A stretch of 64,000 bases of DNA from JAFGJQ01 sp052034525 (GTDB lineage Bacteria; Planctomycetota; Phycisphaerae; UBA1845): contig JBPOIK010000062.1 in NCBI GenBank assembly GCA_052034525.1, forward strand, positions 46,749 to 110,748, written 5' to 3'. Below the pieces are notes generated by a model, which saw nothing but the letters and a program-made list of their open reading frames with translations, ran no database searches and was not told the DNA's origin. Within the stretch, counting starts at the first letter, position 1; the number at the start of each line of letters is the position of its first letter. Both the position numbers and the translations under genes were made by a program. This document shows, piece by piece, positions 34,990 through 43,270 of the stretch.

Positions 34990-35742
34990 TCACTCGAGCC
35001 GATCGGGGCCGGGCTCCCAGCGACCGTCGCGGCGGAGCAGCTCGAACGGCCGGTAGTTGGCTTTGTAGTTCATCTTGGGACAATCGGCGACGTAGTAGCC
35101 CAGATAGTAATAGCCGAGATTCTGCCGGGCGGCATATGCGATTTCCCAGAGAATGGAATACGTGCCCAGACTGCGTTTGCCGTGCGCCGGATCGAAATAC
35201 ATGTACACCGTACTGAGCACGTCAAGACAGGGGTCGGCAAGGCTGACTCCGATGAGCCGCCGCCCGAGGCGGTATGTGAACTCCAGCGTCTGCACGGGGG
35301 AATCGTAAAGGAAATTGAGGAATTCCTCGCGGCTGCCGGTCATGGTGCCGTCATGCTGGTGCTCCAGGTAGCGCACGTAGACGTCGTATTTCTCGTCGTC
35401 GGGAATCGGAGGCCCCACGTCAACACGCAGATCGTGGTTGCGGCGCCAGGCACGCCTCATCGATCGGGATGGCCGGAATCGCGGCACGGGGATGCGGATG
35501 GGTATGCACTCGGCGCACTGCCGACACGAGGGGCGGTAGATGACGCGACCGCTGCGGCGGAACCCGCGATCCATGAACGCCAGGTAGAGCGCTGCGTCCA
35601 GGGCATTCACCTCAAGGCCCTCGCTGCACGCCGTCCGACCGGGCAGATAGGGGCAGGCATGGTCCGGCCCCACGGGCAGCGTGTGCTCGGACATGAACCG
35701 GTCCACAAGGTAGCGGGCCCTGTTGATCTCATCGGCGCTCAT
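34990..35742 (-). CDS. bpt: Aspartate/glutamate leucyl-tRNA-protein transferase
   Basis: 250 residues, the Bpt/Ate1 fold. The N-terminal Cys motifs CPYLPGRTACSEGL and SCRQCAECIPIRIPV, and the core GSREEFLNFLYDS and YYYLGYYVADCPKMNYKANYRPFEL are conserved in bacterial Leu/Arg-tRNA-protein transferases, which add Leu to N-terminal Asp/Glu, creating an N-degron read by ClpS/ClpAP. The ATG at 35742 (MSADEIN) is the family start; the long upstream frame is noncoding. It is immediately followed by the GT9 gene. Confidence 0.9.
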   Translation of the reverse strand: MSADEINRARYLVDRFMSEHTLPVGPDHACPYLPGRTACSEGLEVNALDAALYLAFMDRGFRRSGRVIYRPSCRQCAECIPIRIPVPRFRPSRSMRRAWRRNHDLRVDVGPPIPDDEKYDVYVRYLEHQHDGTMTGSREEFLNFLYDSPVQTLEFTYRLGRRLIGVSLADPCLDVLSTVYMYFDPAHGKRSLGTYSILWEIAYAARQNLGYYYLGYYVADCPKMNYKANYRPFELLRRDGRWEPGPDRLE

Positions 35743-35862
35743 CGCCGGCGTATCGTACCCGAGGTCTGGCCCGCGGTCAGGGTGGGGACGGTGTTTTGCA
35801 GACAGTTGAACCCGCGTATAATGCCGCCGCCCGTGCGGCAACTGCGGGCGGGAGGCAGCCTT

Positions 35863-36039
35863 ATGATGACTTGTCTGGTCCGGTGGGCGCCCGGGTTGGT
35901 GTTCGTGGGGCTGGCGAACCTGGACCTCGGCGGCTGGCTGGTCGGCCCCGAAGTCCGCATGGCGATCGCCGGGTTCCTGGCTTCCTTCTGGACGGCCATC
36001 CTTTCCCTCTTCTTGTCGGGGTATTTCGGCGGCACGTAA
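35863..36039 (+). CDS. Small two-helix membrane protein
   Basis: 58 residues: two hydrophobic segments (about 10-25 and 36-54) around PEVRMAIA, ending GYFGGT. GGGAGG lies 7-12 nt upstream of the ATG at 35863. No family recognised. It is divergent from bpt (120 nt away) and may be a short membrane adaptor or an uncharacterised small protein. Confidence 0.5.
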   Translation: MMTCLVRWAPGLVFVGLANLDLGGWLVGPEVRMAIAGFLASFWTAILSLFLSGYFGGT

Positions 36040-36145
36040 ACCCGACAGCGCGGTCGGGGCGTTCCTCGCGACGCGAGTCGGCAAGGGGGCAGGTCTGTGC
36101 CTCCCCCATCGTTTCCGAGGATCCCAACCGTTAGAATCGGGCGTT

Positions 36146-36922
36146 ATGTCCGGCGCTTCGACTTTCTTTCGACCAGGCCGCATCGATGATGTCCTGGCGG
36201 CGTACGCCCGTCGGCGCAAGACGCGCGGCTGGTGGGTGAGCGAGAAGGCCCGGCTCTACGGCCTGGCGGACGCCGCGTTTTCGTCCGGCTGTGGCGACGG
36301 GTGCGCGATGCGCGAGATCCACGCCACTCTACGCGGGTATTGGCAGATCTTCCGCAACGGAGAAGGCTGGTCGGCGGAGCGGGTCCACCGAGTGCTTGGT
36401 TCGCCGCCCTGTCGGGCGTGCGGTCGGGAGGCGCTCGATCTGCCCGCCCTCGCCGCCGGTCGTGACTTGCGGATGGTGTGGGGTTGTCTCAAGGCAATGA
36501 GCGGGGTGAAACAGCTGCCCGCCGGGAACATATCGGCGATGGCGGTCTCGAAGTTCCTGCATTTCTTCAACCCGCGGTTGTTCCCGATCTTCGACCGCGC
36601 GGTGGTGCGCAACCAGGCGTTCCCGCATTTCCGCGCGGATATCCAGGCGGCCTGCCGACGGTGGGAGGCCGCCCTGGCGCCTCTGCGCGCGGACCAGGAG
36701 TACGCACGCGGCTTGAATGACTACGTTCACTATCTGATCTGGGCGGCTGAGACGGTTGGCAGCGCGGGCACAGCAACAGGCATGAGAAGATTCGGCGCGG
36801 CGTTCCGTAGAATGGTCGCCGACGAAAACCGCGGCGCCACGCCGCCACGGGACGTAGCGACGTACTACGCCACCGCGTTCGAGATGGCGATGGTGGGTGC
36901 GCTGGGGGCAGGCAGCGGATAA
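36146..36922 (+). CDS. Uncharacterised helical cytoplasmic protein
   Basis: 258 residues. It is rich in Arg and aromatic residues and mostly helical by eye. MAVSKFLHFFNPRLFPIFDRAVV is the most family-like segment; a K-x-LHF-x2-P-x3-P-x-D pattern is seen in a widespread group of uncharacterised proteins, which I cannot name with certainty. A CRACG pair near residue 90 could bind metal. No signal or membrane segment. The ATG at 36146 has no clear ribosome site. Function unknown. Confidence 0.6.
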   Translation: MSGASTFFRPGRIDDVLAAYARRRKTRGWWVSEKARLYGLADAAFSSGCGDGCAMREIHATLRGYWQIFRNGEGWSAERVHRVLGSPPCRACGREALDLPALAAGRDLRMVWGCLKAMSGVKQLPAGNISAMAVSKFLHFFNPRLFPIFDRAVVRNQAFPHFRADIQAACRRWEAALAPLRADQEYARGLNDYVHYLIWAAETVGSAGTATGMRRFGAAFRRMVADENRGATPPRDVATYYATAFEMAMVGALGAGSG

Positions 36923-37055
36923 TCGGAATCAGGCCTCCTCGACGGCCTCGACCAGCCGGCCGGCGGTTTTGTGGAGGACGGACAATCAGCGCAGTAGCGC
37001 CTTCGGAGCGCTTGCAGGCCGGGAAGCCGGGCGCGGAATCATGCCGCCGGGGGCT

Positions 37056-38960
37056 TCACAACGTCACGATCTCAAACAGTTCGTGCGGGACGGCGGTTCC
37101 ACGCAGTTCCACGGTCCGCCACGGCACGGCATCCATACCCTCGGGAAGCCGATCTCGGACGGCCCGGCTGATCAGCAGCTCGCCGCGCCGGGCCAGTTGC
37201 TGGATGCGGGCCGCCACGTTCACCGTGTCGCCGACCACGGTGAAGTTCGATCGGCGGATCGACCCGACGTGTCCGGCCGCGGCGGGGCCGGTATGAATGC
37301 CGATGCCGCAGGCCAGCGGCGGTTGACCGCGCGCCGCGCGGCGCTCGTTGAGTCGCCGCACGCGCTGCCGGATCGCCATGCCCGTTCGTACGGCCCGGGC
37401 CACGTGGTCCGGCTGTTCGAGCGGAACGGAAAAGACGGCCATGACCTCATCGCCCACGAACTTGTCGATAAACCCGTCGTGTTCGAAGATGGCGTCGGTC
37501 ACGTCGGTGAAGTACTCGTTGAGCATCCGGGCGGTTTCCAGCGGCGAAAGGCTCGCGCTGGCGGCGGTGTAACCCCGGATATCACAGAACAGCACGGTCA
37601 CTTCCCGCACGTGTGTGTCCAGGATGCGGCCGGGCTCCGCCTTGAGCGCATCCAGCACGCTGTGAGAAACGCTCTGCCCGAACAGCATCTCAATGCGCCG
37701 GGCCCGTTCGGCCAGGCGGCGGGCGTTGGCGCTCATGATCACCCACTGCACGGCCAGGCCCGTGGCCATGATCAGGGCCATGCTCAACACCGGACCGGCC
37801 AGCGGAACCACCACTGCGTGCCGAAACGCCGCCACCGACAACAGAACCCAGCCGCCGAGGAAGACAATCGCGCCCGCCGTGATGTAAGCGGCCAGGATGG
37901 CCGTCCCGTGCCGCAACTCCCACCACCGCCGGGGGTTCCAGGCGAACCAGCCGGCCAGCAGGCCAAGCGCGCCCGTCAGACCCGCGCGATATGCGGGGCG
38001 GGCCGGCACGGATCGAAGGTGTCGGTCGTCGAGAATCTGGGCGACCACGGATGCGTGATAGTACACGCCGGGAGTCAACGGGCCGCCGAGCGGAAGAGTG
38101 AAGGTGTCGGCAATGGAGCGGGATTCGCCCACCAGCACGACGGCGCCCTCGACCCAGGCCGGATCGAATGAACCGCTCACGACATCGGCCAGGGGCAGGC
38201 GAACCCATCCGTTTTCGCGGATCGCCTGAAAATCCACCCATTCGCCGGCGCGAAGGTGGTGCGGGCCGATCCACGCGCCGTCCGCATCCAGGCGAACCGT
38301 CCGGCCCGCCCGCTCCGGCGGCACGGCGTACCAGGCGACAACCAGCGGAAAGTGCGGCACCTGGACGAGGTTGCCATCCGGCTCGGGGACGGTCAGATGA
38401 AGCGTCGGGGGCAGGCGCCGCAAGACGCCGTCGACATCCTCGCTGACGTTGATCACCCCTTCGTCGGCGCCCGCCTGGCGGAATCGGGCCGCCGGCCGCT
38501 TGACACTGCCGTCCGTATGAGCGACGGCCAGCACGACGGGCGCGGTTGCGTCCGCGATGGCCCGCGCCACGAGGGCGTCCGCGGCCGGTTCGCCCTCCCC
38601 TTCCAGAACGACATCCAGCCCGATTACGGCGGCGCCGGCGCGAGAGAGGTTCTCGATCGTGGCGGGCAGGAAGCGACGCAACTGGAACATCCGGTCGCCG
38701 GGCGACAGCGATCCGCGGCTGGCCCGATCCATCTCCACGATCACGATGTCCTGCCGGGGCTGCCGCGTTCCGCGCAGGCGGAACCGCCAATCCAGACTCC
38801 CGTTTTCGATCCGCTCAAGGGCGCCGGACCGCTCCAGCGCCGCGCCGCCCGCCGCCAGCACGACGGGCAGAAGCCAGCCGATCAGCCGACACAGCCGCGC
38901 GGACGGCACGGAGCGGTCCTGAAGTCCATATGCCGGATGATCTGGTTCAGATTGGTTCAC
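37056..38960 (-). CDS. CHASE2-adenylate cyclase (class III)
   Basis: 634 residues. A membrane helix (about 27-42) leads into a CHASE2 sensor domain (about 50-310), three to four membrane helices (about 325-410), then a class III adenylate cyclase catalytic domain (about 445-634). Metal-binding Asp in CDIRGYT and VGDEVMAVF, the DKFVGDE Lys for adenine, and VGDTVNVAAR are all kept, so it should be active. It would sense an external signal and make cAMP. GTG at 38960 overlaps the upstream gene's stop by 4 nt (GTGA), so it is coupled to the LPP20-like gene. Confidence 0.9.
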   Translation of the reverse strand: MNQSEPDHPAYGLQDRSVPSARLCRLIGWLLPVVLAAGGAALERSGALERIENGSLDWRFRLRGTRQPRQDIVIVEMDRASRGSLSPGDRMFQLRRFLPATIENLSRAGAAVIGLDVVLEGEGEPAADALVARAIADATAPVVLAVAHTDGSVKRPAARFRQAGADEGVINVSEDVDGVLRRLPPTLHLTVPEPDGNLVQVPHFPLVVAWYAVPPERAGRTVRLDADGAWIGPHHLRAGEWVDFQAIRENGWVRLPLADVVSGSFDPAWVEGAVVLVGESRSIADTFTLPLGGPLTPGVYYHASVVAQILDDRHLRSVPARPAYRAGLTGALGLLAGWFAWNPRRWWELRHGTAILAAYITAGAIVFLGGWVLLSVAAFRHAVVVPLAGPVLSMALIMATGLAVQWVIMSANARRLAERARRIEMLFGQSVSHSVLDALKAEPGRILDTHVREVTVLFCDIRGYTAASASLSPLETARMLNEYFTDVTDAIFEHDGFIDKFVGDEVMAVFSVPLEQPDHVARAVRTGMAIRQRVRRLNERRAARGQPPLACGIGIHTGPAAAGHVGSIRRSNFTVVGDTVNVAARIQQLARRGELLISRAVRDRLPEGMDAVPWRTVELRGTAVPHELFEIVTL

Positions 38961-40012
38961 GGAATCGCCCGGGCGATCAGCGGTTCGTCGGGTGCGGCGG
39001 GTCCGCGACCCTCGACGCCCGCGGCCGCCGAATCCACCACGATGACCACGCGCCCGCTGCGCAACAGGCTCGCGCCTTCCGGCGTCTGCCGCAACGTCTC
39101 GGCGTCTTCGGTCGTCAGCACGATCTGCGCGTCCGCGGCGGCGCCGGCGTCCGTCGCCTTCACCACGATCGGCTTGCGGCGGCGTTTGACAGAAGCGCCC
39201 TGCGAGCCCGGCTGAGTGGTTGGCGCCGAGGTCGGTTGGCTGGCGGCGGGCGCCGCCGGCGGATCGCCTGACCGATATGAGGCCAGCCGTGGCCGAAGGG
39301 CCGATTCGTCAAACGCGGCGGAGAGTTGCTGGAAGGAGAGCCGCGATTCCACGTAGCGGACGACGGGGGCTCGATCCGCGCGATCGCCGGCCACCCGGGA
39401 CACGTCGTAGATGATTCGTCCCTGCTCGTCAGTCACGACGGGGAAAAGACAGGGGACGGCATGGAGACCGCGGGCGTCGATGATCAGCAGACTGTCGGAG
39501 ACGTCCACTTCGTCGGCAATGAGCGAGAGCCGGTTGGCGCGACGGGCCGCCGCCCTCCGCTGCTGCTGATAGAACACGGTCGCGATCCCCTTGGCTCCCC
39601 AGAACGGCACACGAAGAGTCACGCGGGCGCGGGGCGGCGTCTCGTCGGGGAACCACTGGGAATCCGTCACCTGATGTCCGCGGATCACGCCCCGGATCCT
39701 CACTTGCGCGTCGGCCGCGCCGCCGACCCGCGTGAGGCCGTCCAGCGGCACGCCCAGAGCGATGGCCAGCGCGTTGCGTGCCGCACCCGCGTCGGCCGCC
39801 CGCTGGGCCATGAGCCGGCCCTGTTCGTCGCGGGTTTCGCCGATCCCCTTGCCTTCGGCCAGAATGACGCCCTCGGCCCAGTCGATGAACCCACCGGCCA
39901 CCGGCTGGACGTGAGCGGTCAGACCGGCGGGCAGGCCGGGACCCTGCGCCATCGCGGAACAGGAACACACGGCTGCCGCCGCGAAGGCCGACACGACCGC
40001 TCTTGGGTTCAT
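38957..40012 (-). CDS. Secreted LPP20-like protein upstream of the CHASE2 cyclase
   Basis: 351 residues with a signal peptide (MNPRAVVSAFAAAAVCSCSAMA). The stretch RLMAQRAADAGAARNALAIALG resembles LPP20/FlgO-type surface proteins. A Pro/Thr/Ser-rich linker (about 265-300) separates a C-terminal domain ending RVVIVVDSAAAG. It may be an extracytoplasmic partner for the CHASE2 sensor, with which it shares a 4-nt overlap. The ATG at 40012 follows GGAGAG. Function not established. Confidence 0.65.
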   Translation of the reverse strand: MNPRAVVSAFAAAAVCSCSAMAQGPGLPAGLTAHVQPVAGGFIDWAEGVILAEGKGIGETRDEQGRLMAQRAADAGAARNALAIALGVPLDGLTRVGGAADAQVRIRGVIRGHQVTDSQWFPDETPPRARVTLRVPFWGAKGIATVFYQQQRRAAARRANRLSLIADEVDVSDSLLIIDARGLHAVPCLFPVVTDEQGRIIYDVSRVAGDRADRAPVVRYVESRLSFQQLSAAFDESALRPRLASYRSGDPPAAPAASQPTSAPTTQPGSQGASVKRRRKPIVVKATDAGAAADAQIVLTTEDAETLRQTPEGASLLRSGRVVIVVDSAAAGVEGRGPAAPDEPLIARAIP

Positions 40013-40412
40013 GGCAATCTCTCCGAAACGCTCACTCTGGCCCGACGTCGCAACGTGGACGCGGGAAGCCCCATAAGCCAAGACACGTTTTTACCCGCGA
40101 AGATAGGAGCCGGACAAGGCAAAAACCGGCGTCGGCGGGGCAACTGGAAGATAATCCCGTTCCGGCGGGACGGCGCATGCGTGTTCTACCGGACGTTTAT
40201 CTCGGACGCACAGGACCGTTCGGGAATGCCCGCGGTCGCTGGACTTCGGCGAAACCCCGCCTACGATTCGAACAACTGGAGAGGGAAGACACGCCGACCT
40301 CCCGCACCTCCAGCCATTCGCCGCACGAAAGAAGAACACCGTCAGGGATCCGGAGTCGCGTGCATCCCGGCCGCGGCGACGAGGCCCGGCATAATCGAGA
40401 GGAGAGAAGACA
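40013..40412. other. Divergent promoter gap before the PEP-CTERM gene
   Basis: 400 nt between two divergent genes. No ORF with coding character. It presumably holds both promoters; a GAGAGGAGAG ribosome site for the PEP-CTERM gene is at its right end. Confidence 0.4.
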
Positions 40413-41138
40413 ATGAGCCGAATCGCAACTGTGATGATGTGTGGATTGGCGTTGAGCGTCGGCACCGCGGGTGCGGCGACGATCCCGATCTCCCGGCCGG
40501 CATCCGGCGAGGCGAGCCACCAGGCGATACTCGAATCGCTCTATTCGGGCGCCTTTTCCGCCGTGGGAAAGGACTTCGTGGGCCGCGGCGGCGCGGCGGG
40601 GATTCGGGTGCTGCGACAGGATGACTCTCTGCGGCCCATGGGTGTCCTGAGCGTGACGGACGGCGTGCGCGGCAGCGCGGCGGATGCCGTCTGGTCCGGC
40701 GGCTCGATCTCCGCCACGGCCGTGGCCCGCTACGCCGATCATTCGCAGCGGTTCGGATTTGACCGGGGCAACGGGTTCGAGCTGCTCTTCGACGTTCAGG
40801 GACAGGCCATGAACGTCACCGGCTCCGCATCGATCGACCTGACGAACGACGTATGGCGATGGGTCCGCCGCGATCAGAACGGCACGAACACGTGGTATTC
40901 CGATCCGAAGCGGAACAGCGACGGACTGGATCACATGGTGACGTATCGCGTCACGGGACTGGACACGTACGAGACCGTCTGGCTGCTGTTCTGGGAAGAC
41001 CTGCCCAAGAATTCCTCCGACCTGGACTACAACGACCTGGTGGTCGAAATCCGGGCGCTGCCCGAGCCGGCGACCCTCGCCTGGTCGACGATGGGCGCTC
41101 TGGTGATGCTGTTCGGCTACCGCCGGCGGCTGGTGTAG
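40413..41138 (+). CDS. PEP-CTERM exported protein with DUF4114-like domain
   Basis: 241 residues: signal peptide (about 1-22), a body, a DUF4114-like C-terminal domain (about 160-212; DGLDHMVTYRV, FWEDLPKNSSDLDYNDLVVEI) and the PEP-CTERM sorting signal (PEP at 217-219, a membrane helix to about 236, then YRRRLV). PEP-CTERM proteins are recognised and released by exosortase (XrtA) and act in extracellular matrix or biofilm. The GAGAGGAGAG upstream supports the ATG at 40413. No exosortase gene is in this window, but matrix genes are at 48-54 kb. Confidence 0.88.
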   Translation: MSRIATVMMCGLALSVGTAGAATIPISRPASGEASHQAILESLYSGAFSAVGKDFVGRGGAAGIRVLRQDDSLRPMGVLSVTDGVRGSAADAVWSGGSISATAVARYADHSQRFGFDRGNGFELLFDVQGQAMNVTGSASIDLTNDVWRWVRRDQNGTNTWYSDPKRNSDGLDHMVTYRVTGLDTYETVWLLFWEDLPKNSSDLDYNDLVVEIRALPEPATLAWSTMGALVMLFGYRRRLV

Positions 41139-41304
41139 GCGATCGAGGCGGCTCGCGACAGACAACGACAATTGCGAAGAACAAACGAACGCCGGCCGGC
41201 GATGGCGGAAGCCCTCATCGGCTGGCGTTCCTGCCGTATCGCTCTCCGTCGACGCTCGGTTCCCCACCCCGGGCCGGCCGCACGGCACGCGTGAGCGATC
41301 AGGA

Positions 41305-42048
41305 TCACGATCGGCGCCGCCCGCTGCGAAACTTCACGTAGCCCGCGGCGTGGCCGGTCAGCGAAGTCGCCAATCGGCGGAACGATATCTCATCGCAAGG
41401 CTCGGAATATCGCCCCTTCAACCCCGCCTTGCGTGTACTCATGATGAAGCAGGCAGCGTCGTACAGCCGCTCGCGGACAAGCCGCCGACACAACAGTTCA
41501 TAGCGCCTGGCATACGACGAGTCCCGAAACTCGGAGAAAACGCTGAAGTGGAGCTCACTCGCGTTCACGGGCCTTGTCGACTCCGGCGCGTCCTCGAGCA
41601 TCAGGAAATAGCCCAGCCATGGACGGACCGAATCCTTGAAGGCGCCCTCACGAAACGCGGTCCACAGATCGGTAGCGGAGCCGATCGCCTCCTCCGTTCG
41701 ATTGTTGAAGTTGTTTCCGAACGAGGGGCCGACCTGGGATTTGAACTCGATTGTCGCGATCAGGTTTCCGTCGGCAATCGCCAGCAAATCCCAGTCCTTC
41801 GTGGGGCGAAAATACCCGGGCAGCGTCGCCCGCCGGCAGTGAATGCTCGCATCTGGAAGACCCGCCTCCACCAACAGGGATTTGACCAGATGCACGAAGC
41901 CGTCACACTGCTTTCCGCCCGTGACGGCCGATCGAGCGCCCGGATCCTTCCGGCCGGTCCTGGCTCCCTGCCGGGCCGATTGTTTCCGGCGTGTTTCCCA
42001 AAAGAAAGCCACGGCCTGCGACAATTCTCGCCTAAAGGGGTCTATCAT
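41305..42048 (-). CDS. PaeR7I/XhoI-family type II restriction endonuclease
   Basis: 247 residues. Strong match by pattern to PaeR7I/XhoI: DWDLL (D85, D87) and IEFKSQVG (E101, K103) form the PD-(D/E)XK core, followed by GPSFGNNFNNRTEEAIGSA and YARRYELLCRRLVRERLYDAACFIMS. PaeR7I cuts CTCGAG. Probable role: cleavage of unmodified DNA at that or a related site. The ATG at 42048 overlaps the methyltransferase stop by 4 nt (ATGA), so R and M genes are coupled. The last 15 residues are Arg-rich. Confidence 0.9.
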   Translation of the reverse strand: MIDPFRRELSQAVAFFWETRRKQSARQGARTGRKDPGARSAVTGGKQCDGFVHLVKSLLVEAGLPDASIHCRRATLPGYFRPTKDWDLLAIADGNLIATIEFKSQVGPSFGNNFNNRTEEAIGSATDLWTAFREGAFKDSVRPWLGYFLMLEDAPESTRPVNASELHFSVFSEFRDSSYARRYELLCRRLVRERLYDAACFIMSTRKAGLKGRYSEPCDEISFRRLATSLTGHAAGYVKFRSGRRRS

Positions 42049-43019
42049 ACCGCGACCTGCTCGATCTGCGTGGTGCCGAACAAGCTGCCGGTGTGGCGTT
42101 CCAGCCGGTCGACGGCGGCCTTGTAGTACTCCGGATCAATCTCGGTGCCCACGCTGTTGCGCCCGCATCTTGCCGCCGCCAGCGAAGTCGTGCCCGTTCC
42201 CAGAAACGGATCGTAGACCGTGTCGCCGACGAAACTGAACATCCGGATCAGCCGCTCCGCCAGTTCCAGAGGAAACGGCGCGGGGTGGTTCCGGGTGGAC
42301 GCACCGGTCAGCCCCGTCCAGATTTGCTGGAACCACTCGCGCTGGGCGTCTTCGGGAATGACGCTCATGATCCGAGTCGTCAGTGCAGGCTTGCGGTAGG
42401 CGCCGGGTTTCCGTTCCATCAGGATGAACTCGATGTCGTTTTTGATGACCGCGTTCGGCTCGTACGGCTTGCCGAGAAACCCGCCGCCCCGCTCGACCTC
42501 GTACACGGCATTTGCGATCTTGTGCCAGATGATCGGAGCGAGATTGTCAAATCCGATTTCGCGACAACGCTCTTGGATGGACGCGTGAAGCGGAACCACC
42601 CGGTGCCGCCCGCCGTTCTTCCGACGGGACAGACACACGTCCCCCACCACGCAAATGAGACGACCGCCGGGCACGAGCGCGCGGAAACACCGCTCCCACA
42701 CCCGATCCAGCTCGCCCAGAAACTCCGCATAATCGTCTATGTGACCCAACTGGCCGTCCGTATTCCGGTATTTCTTGAGCGTCCAGTATGGTGGGGACGT
42801 CAGAATCAGATGGACGGACTCGTCTGGAAGGAACGAGACCGTTCGCGCATCGGCGAGGGCCAGTCGGTGCCGGGTGGGCACGGCCGGCAGGGCACGCTCG
42901 ATCGCCTGGGTAAGCCGCCGATCCTTCGCGATGCGAGGGATGCCCGTCTGCGGAGACTTCAGCTCTCGCAACGGCTCAGGCACAAGCTCATGAAGTCCCG
43001 GCGGGACCGGCTCCACCAT
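42045..43019 (-). CDS. Beta-class DNA methyltransferase of the PaeR7I-like system
   Basis: 324 residues. TSPPYW (74-79, catalytic motif IV) precedes FLGTGTT (272-278, SAM-binding motif I), the order of beta-class methyltransferases (N6-adenine or N4-cytosine). It is upstream of and overlaps the endonuclease, so it should protect the same site. The ATG at 43019 follows GGAG; a longer open frame upstream reads as noncoding. M.PaeR7I itself is, to my knowledge, of a different class, so this pairing may be an exchange of the modification gene. Target base unproven. Confidence 0.85.
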   Translation of the reverse strand: MVEPVPPGLHELVPEPLRELKSPQTGIPRIAKDRRLTQAIERALPAVPTRHRLALADARTVSFLPDESVHLILTSPPYWTLKKYRNTDGQLGHIDDYAEFLGELDRVWERCFRALVPGGRLICVVGDVCLSRRKNGGRHRVVPLHASIQERCREIGFDNLAPIIWHKIANAVYEVERGGGFLGKPYEPNAVIKNDIEFILMERKPGAYRKPALTTRIMSVIPEDAQREWFQQIWTGLTGASTRNHPAPFPLELAERLIRMFSFVGDTVYDPFLGTGTTSLAAARCGRNSVGTEIDPEYYKAAVDRLERHTGSLFGTTQIEQVAV

Positions 43020-43270
43020 CGATTCGGGCTCCAGATTTCGCGATGCCTTCTCCAAGTTAACGCAGAGTCGCGCCCGGAGTCCAGCCACGTACAGCGGCAA
43101 CCTGCAGCTTCCGAGCCCAGTCACGGGCCTGCCGCACGGCAAAGCCCGCACCCGTCGGAGAGCGGCTTGACCGGGATTCCCGCCCTCGGCTCCAGGGGCC
43201 AGGGCTTGCTCCGCGGGCTCATCTGACTTCCGCCGCCCCGTCGGGGGACCACAACTACGGTTGATCCGGG

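Noticed and set aside
43020..43270. Possible small gene between the methyltransferase and the deaminase-like gene
   Set aside because: A 33-codon frame starting MSPRSKPWPLEPRAG ends early and no frame continues; could be remnant or noncoding, so not listed.
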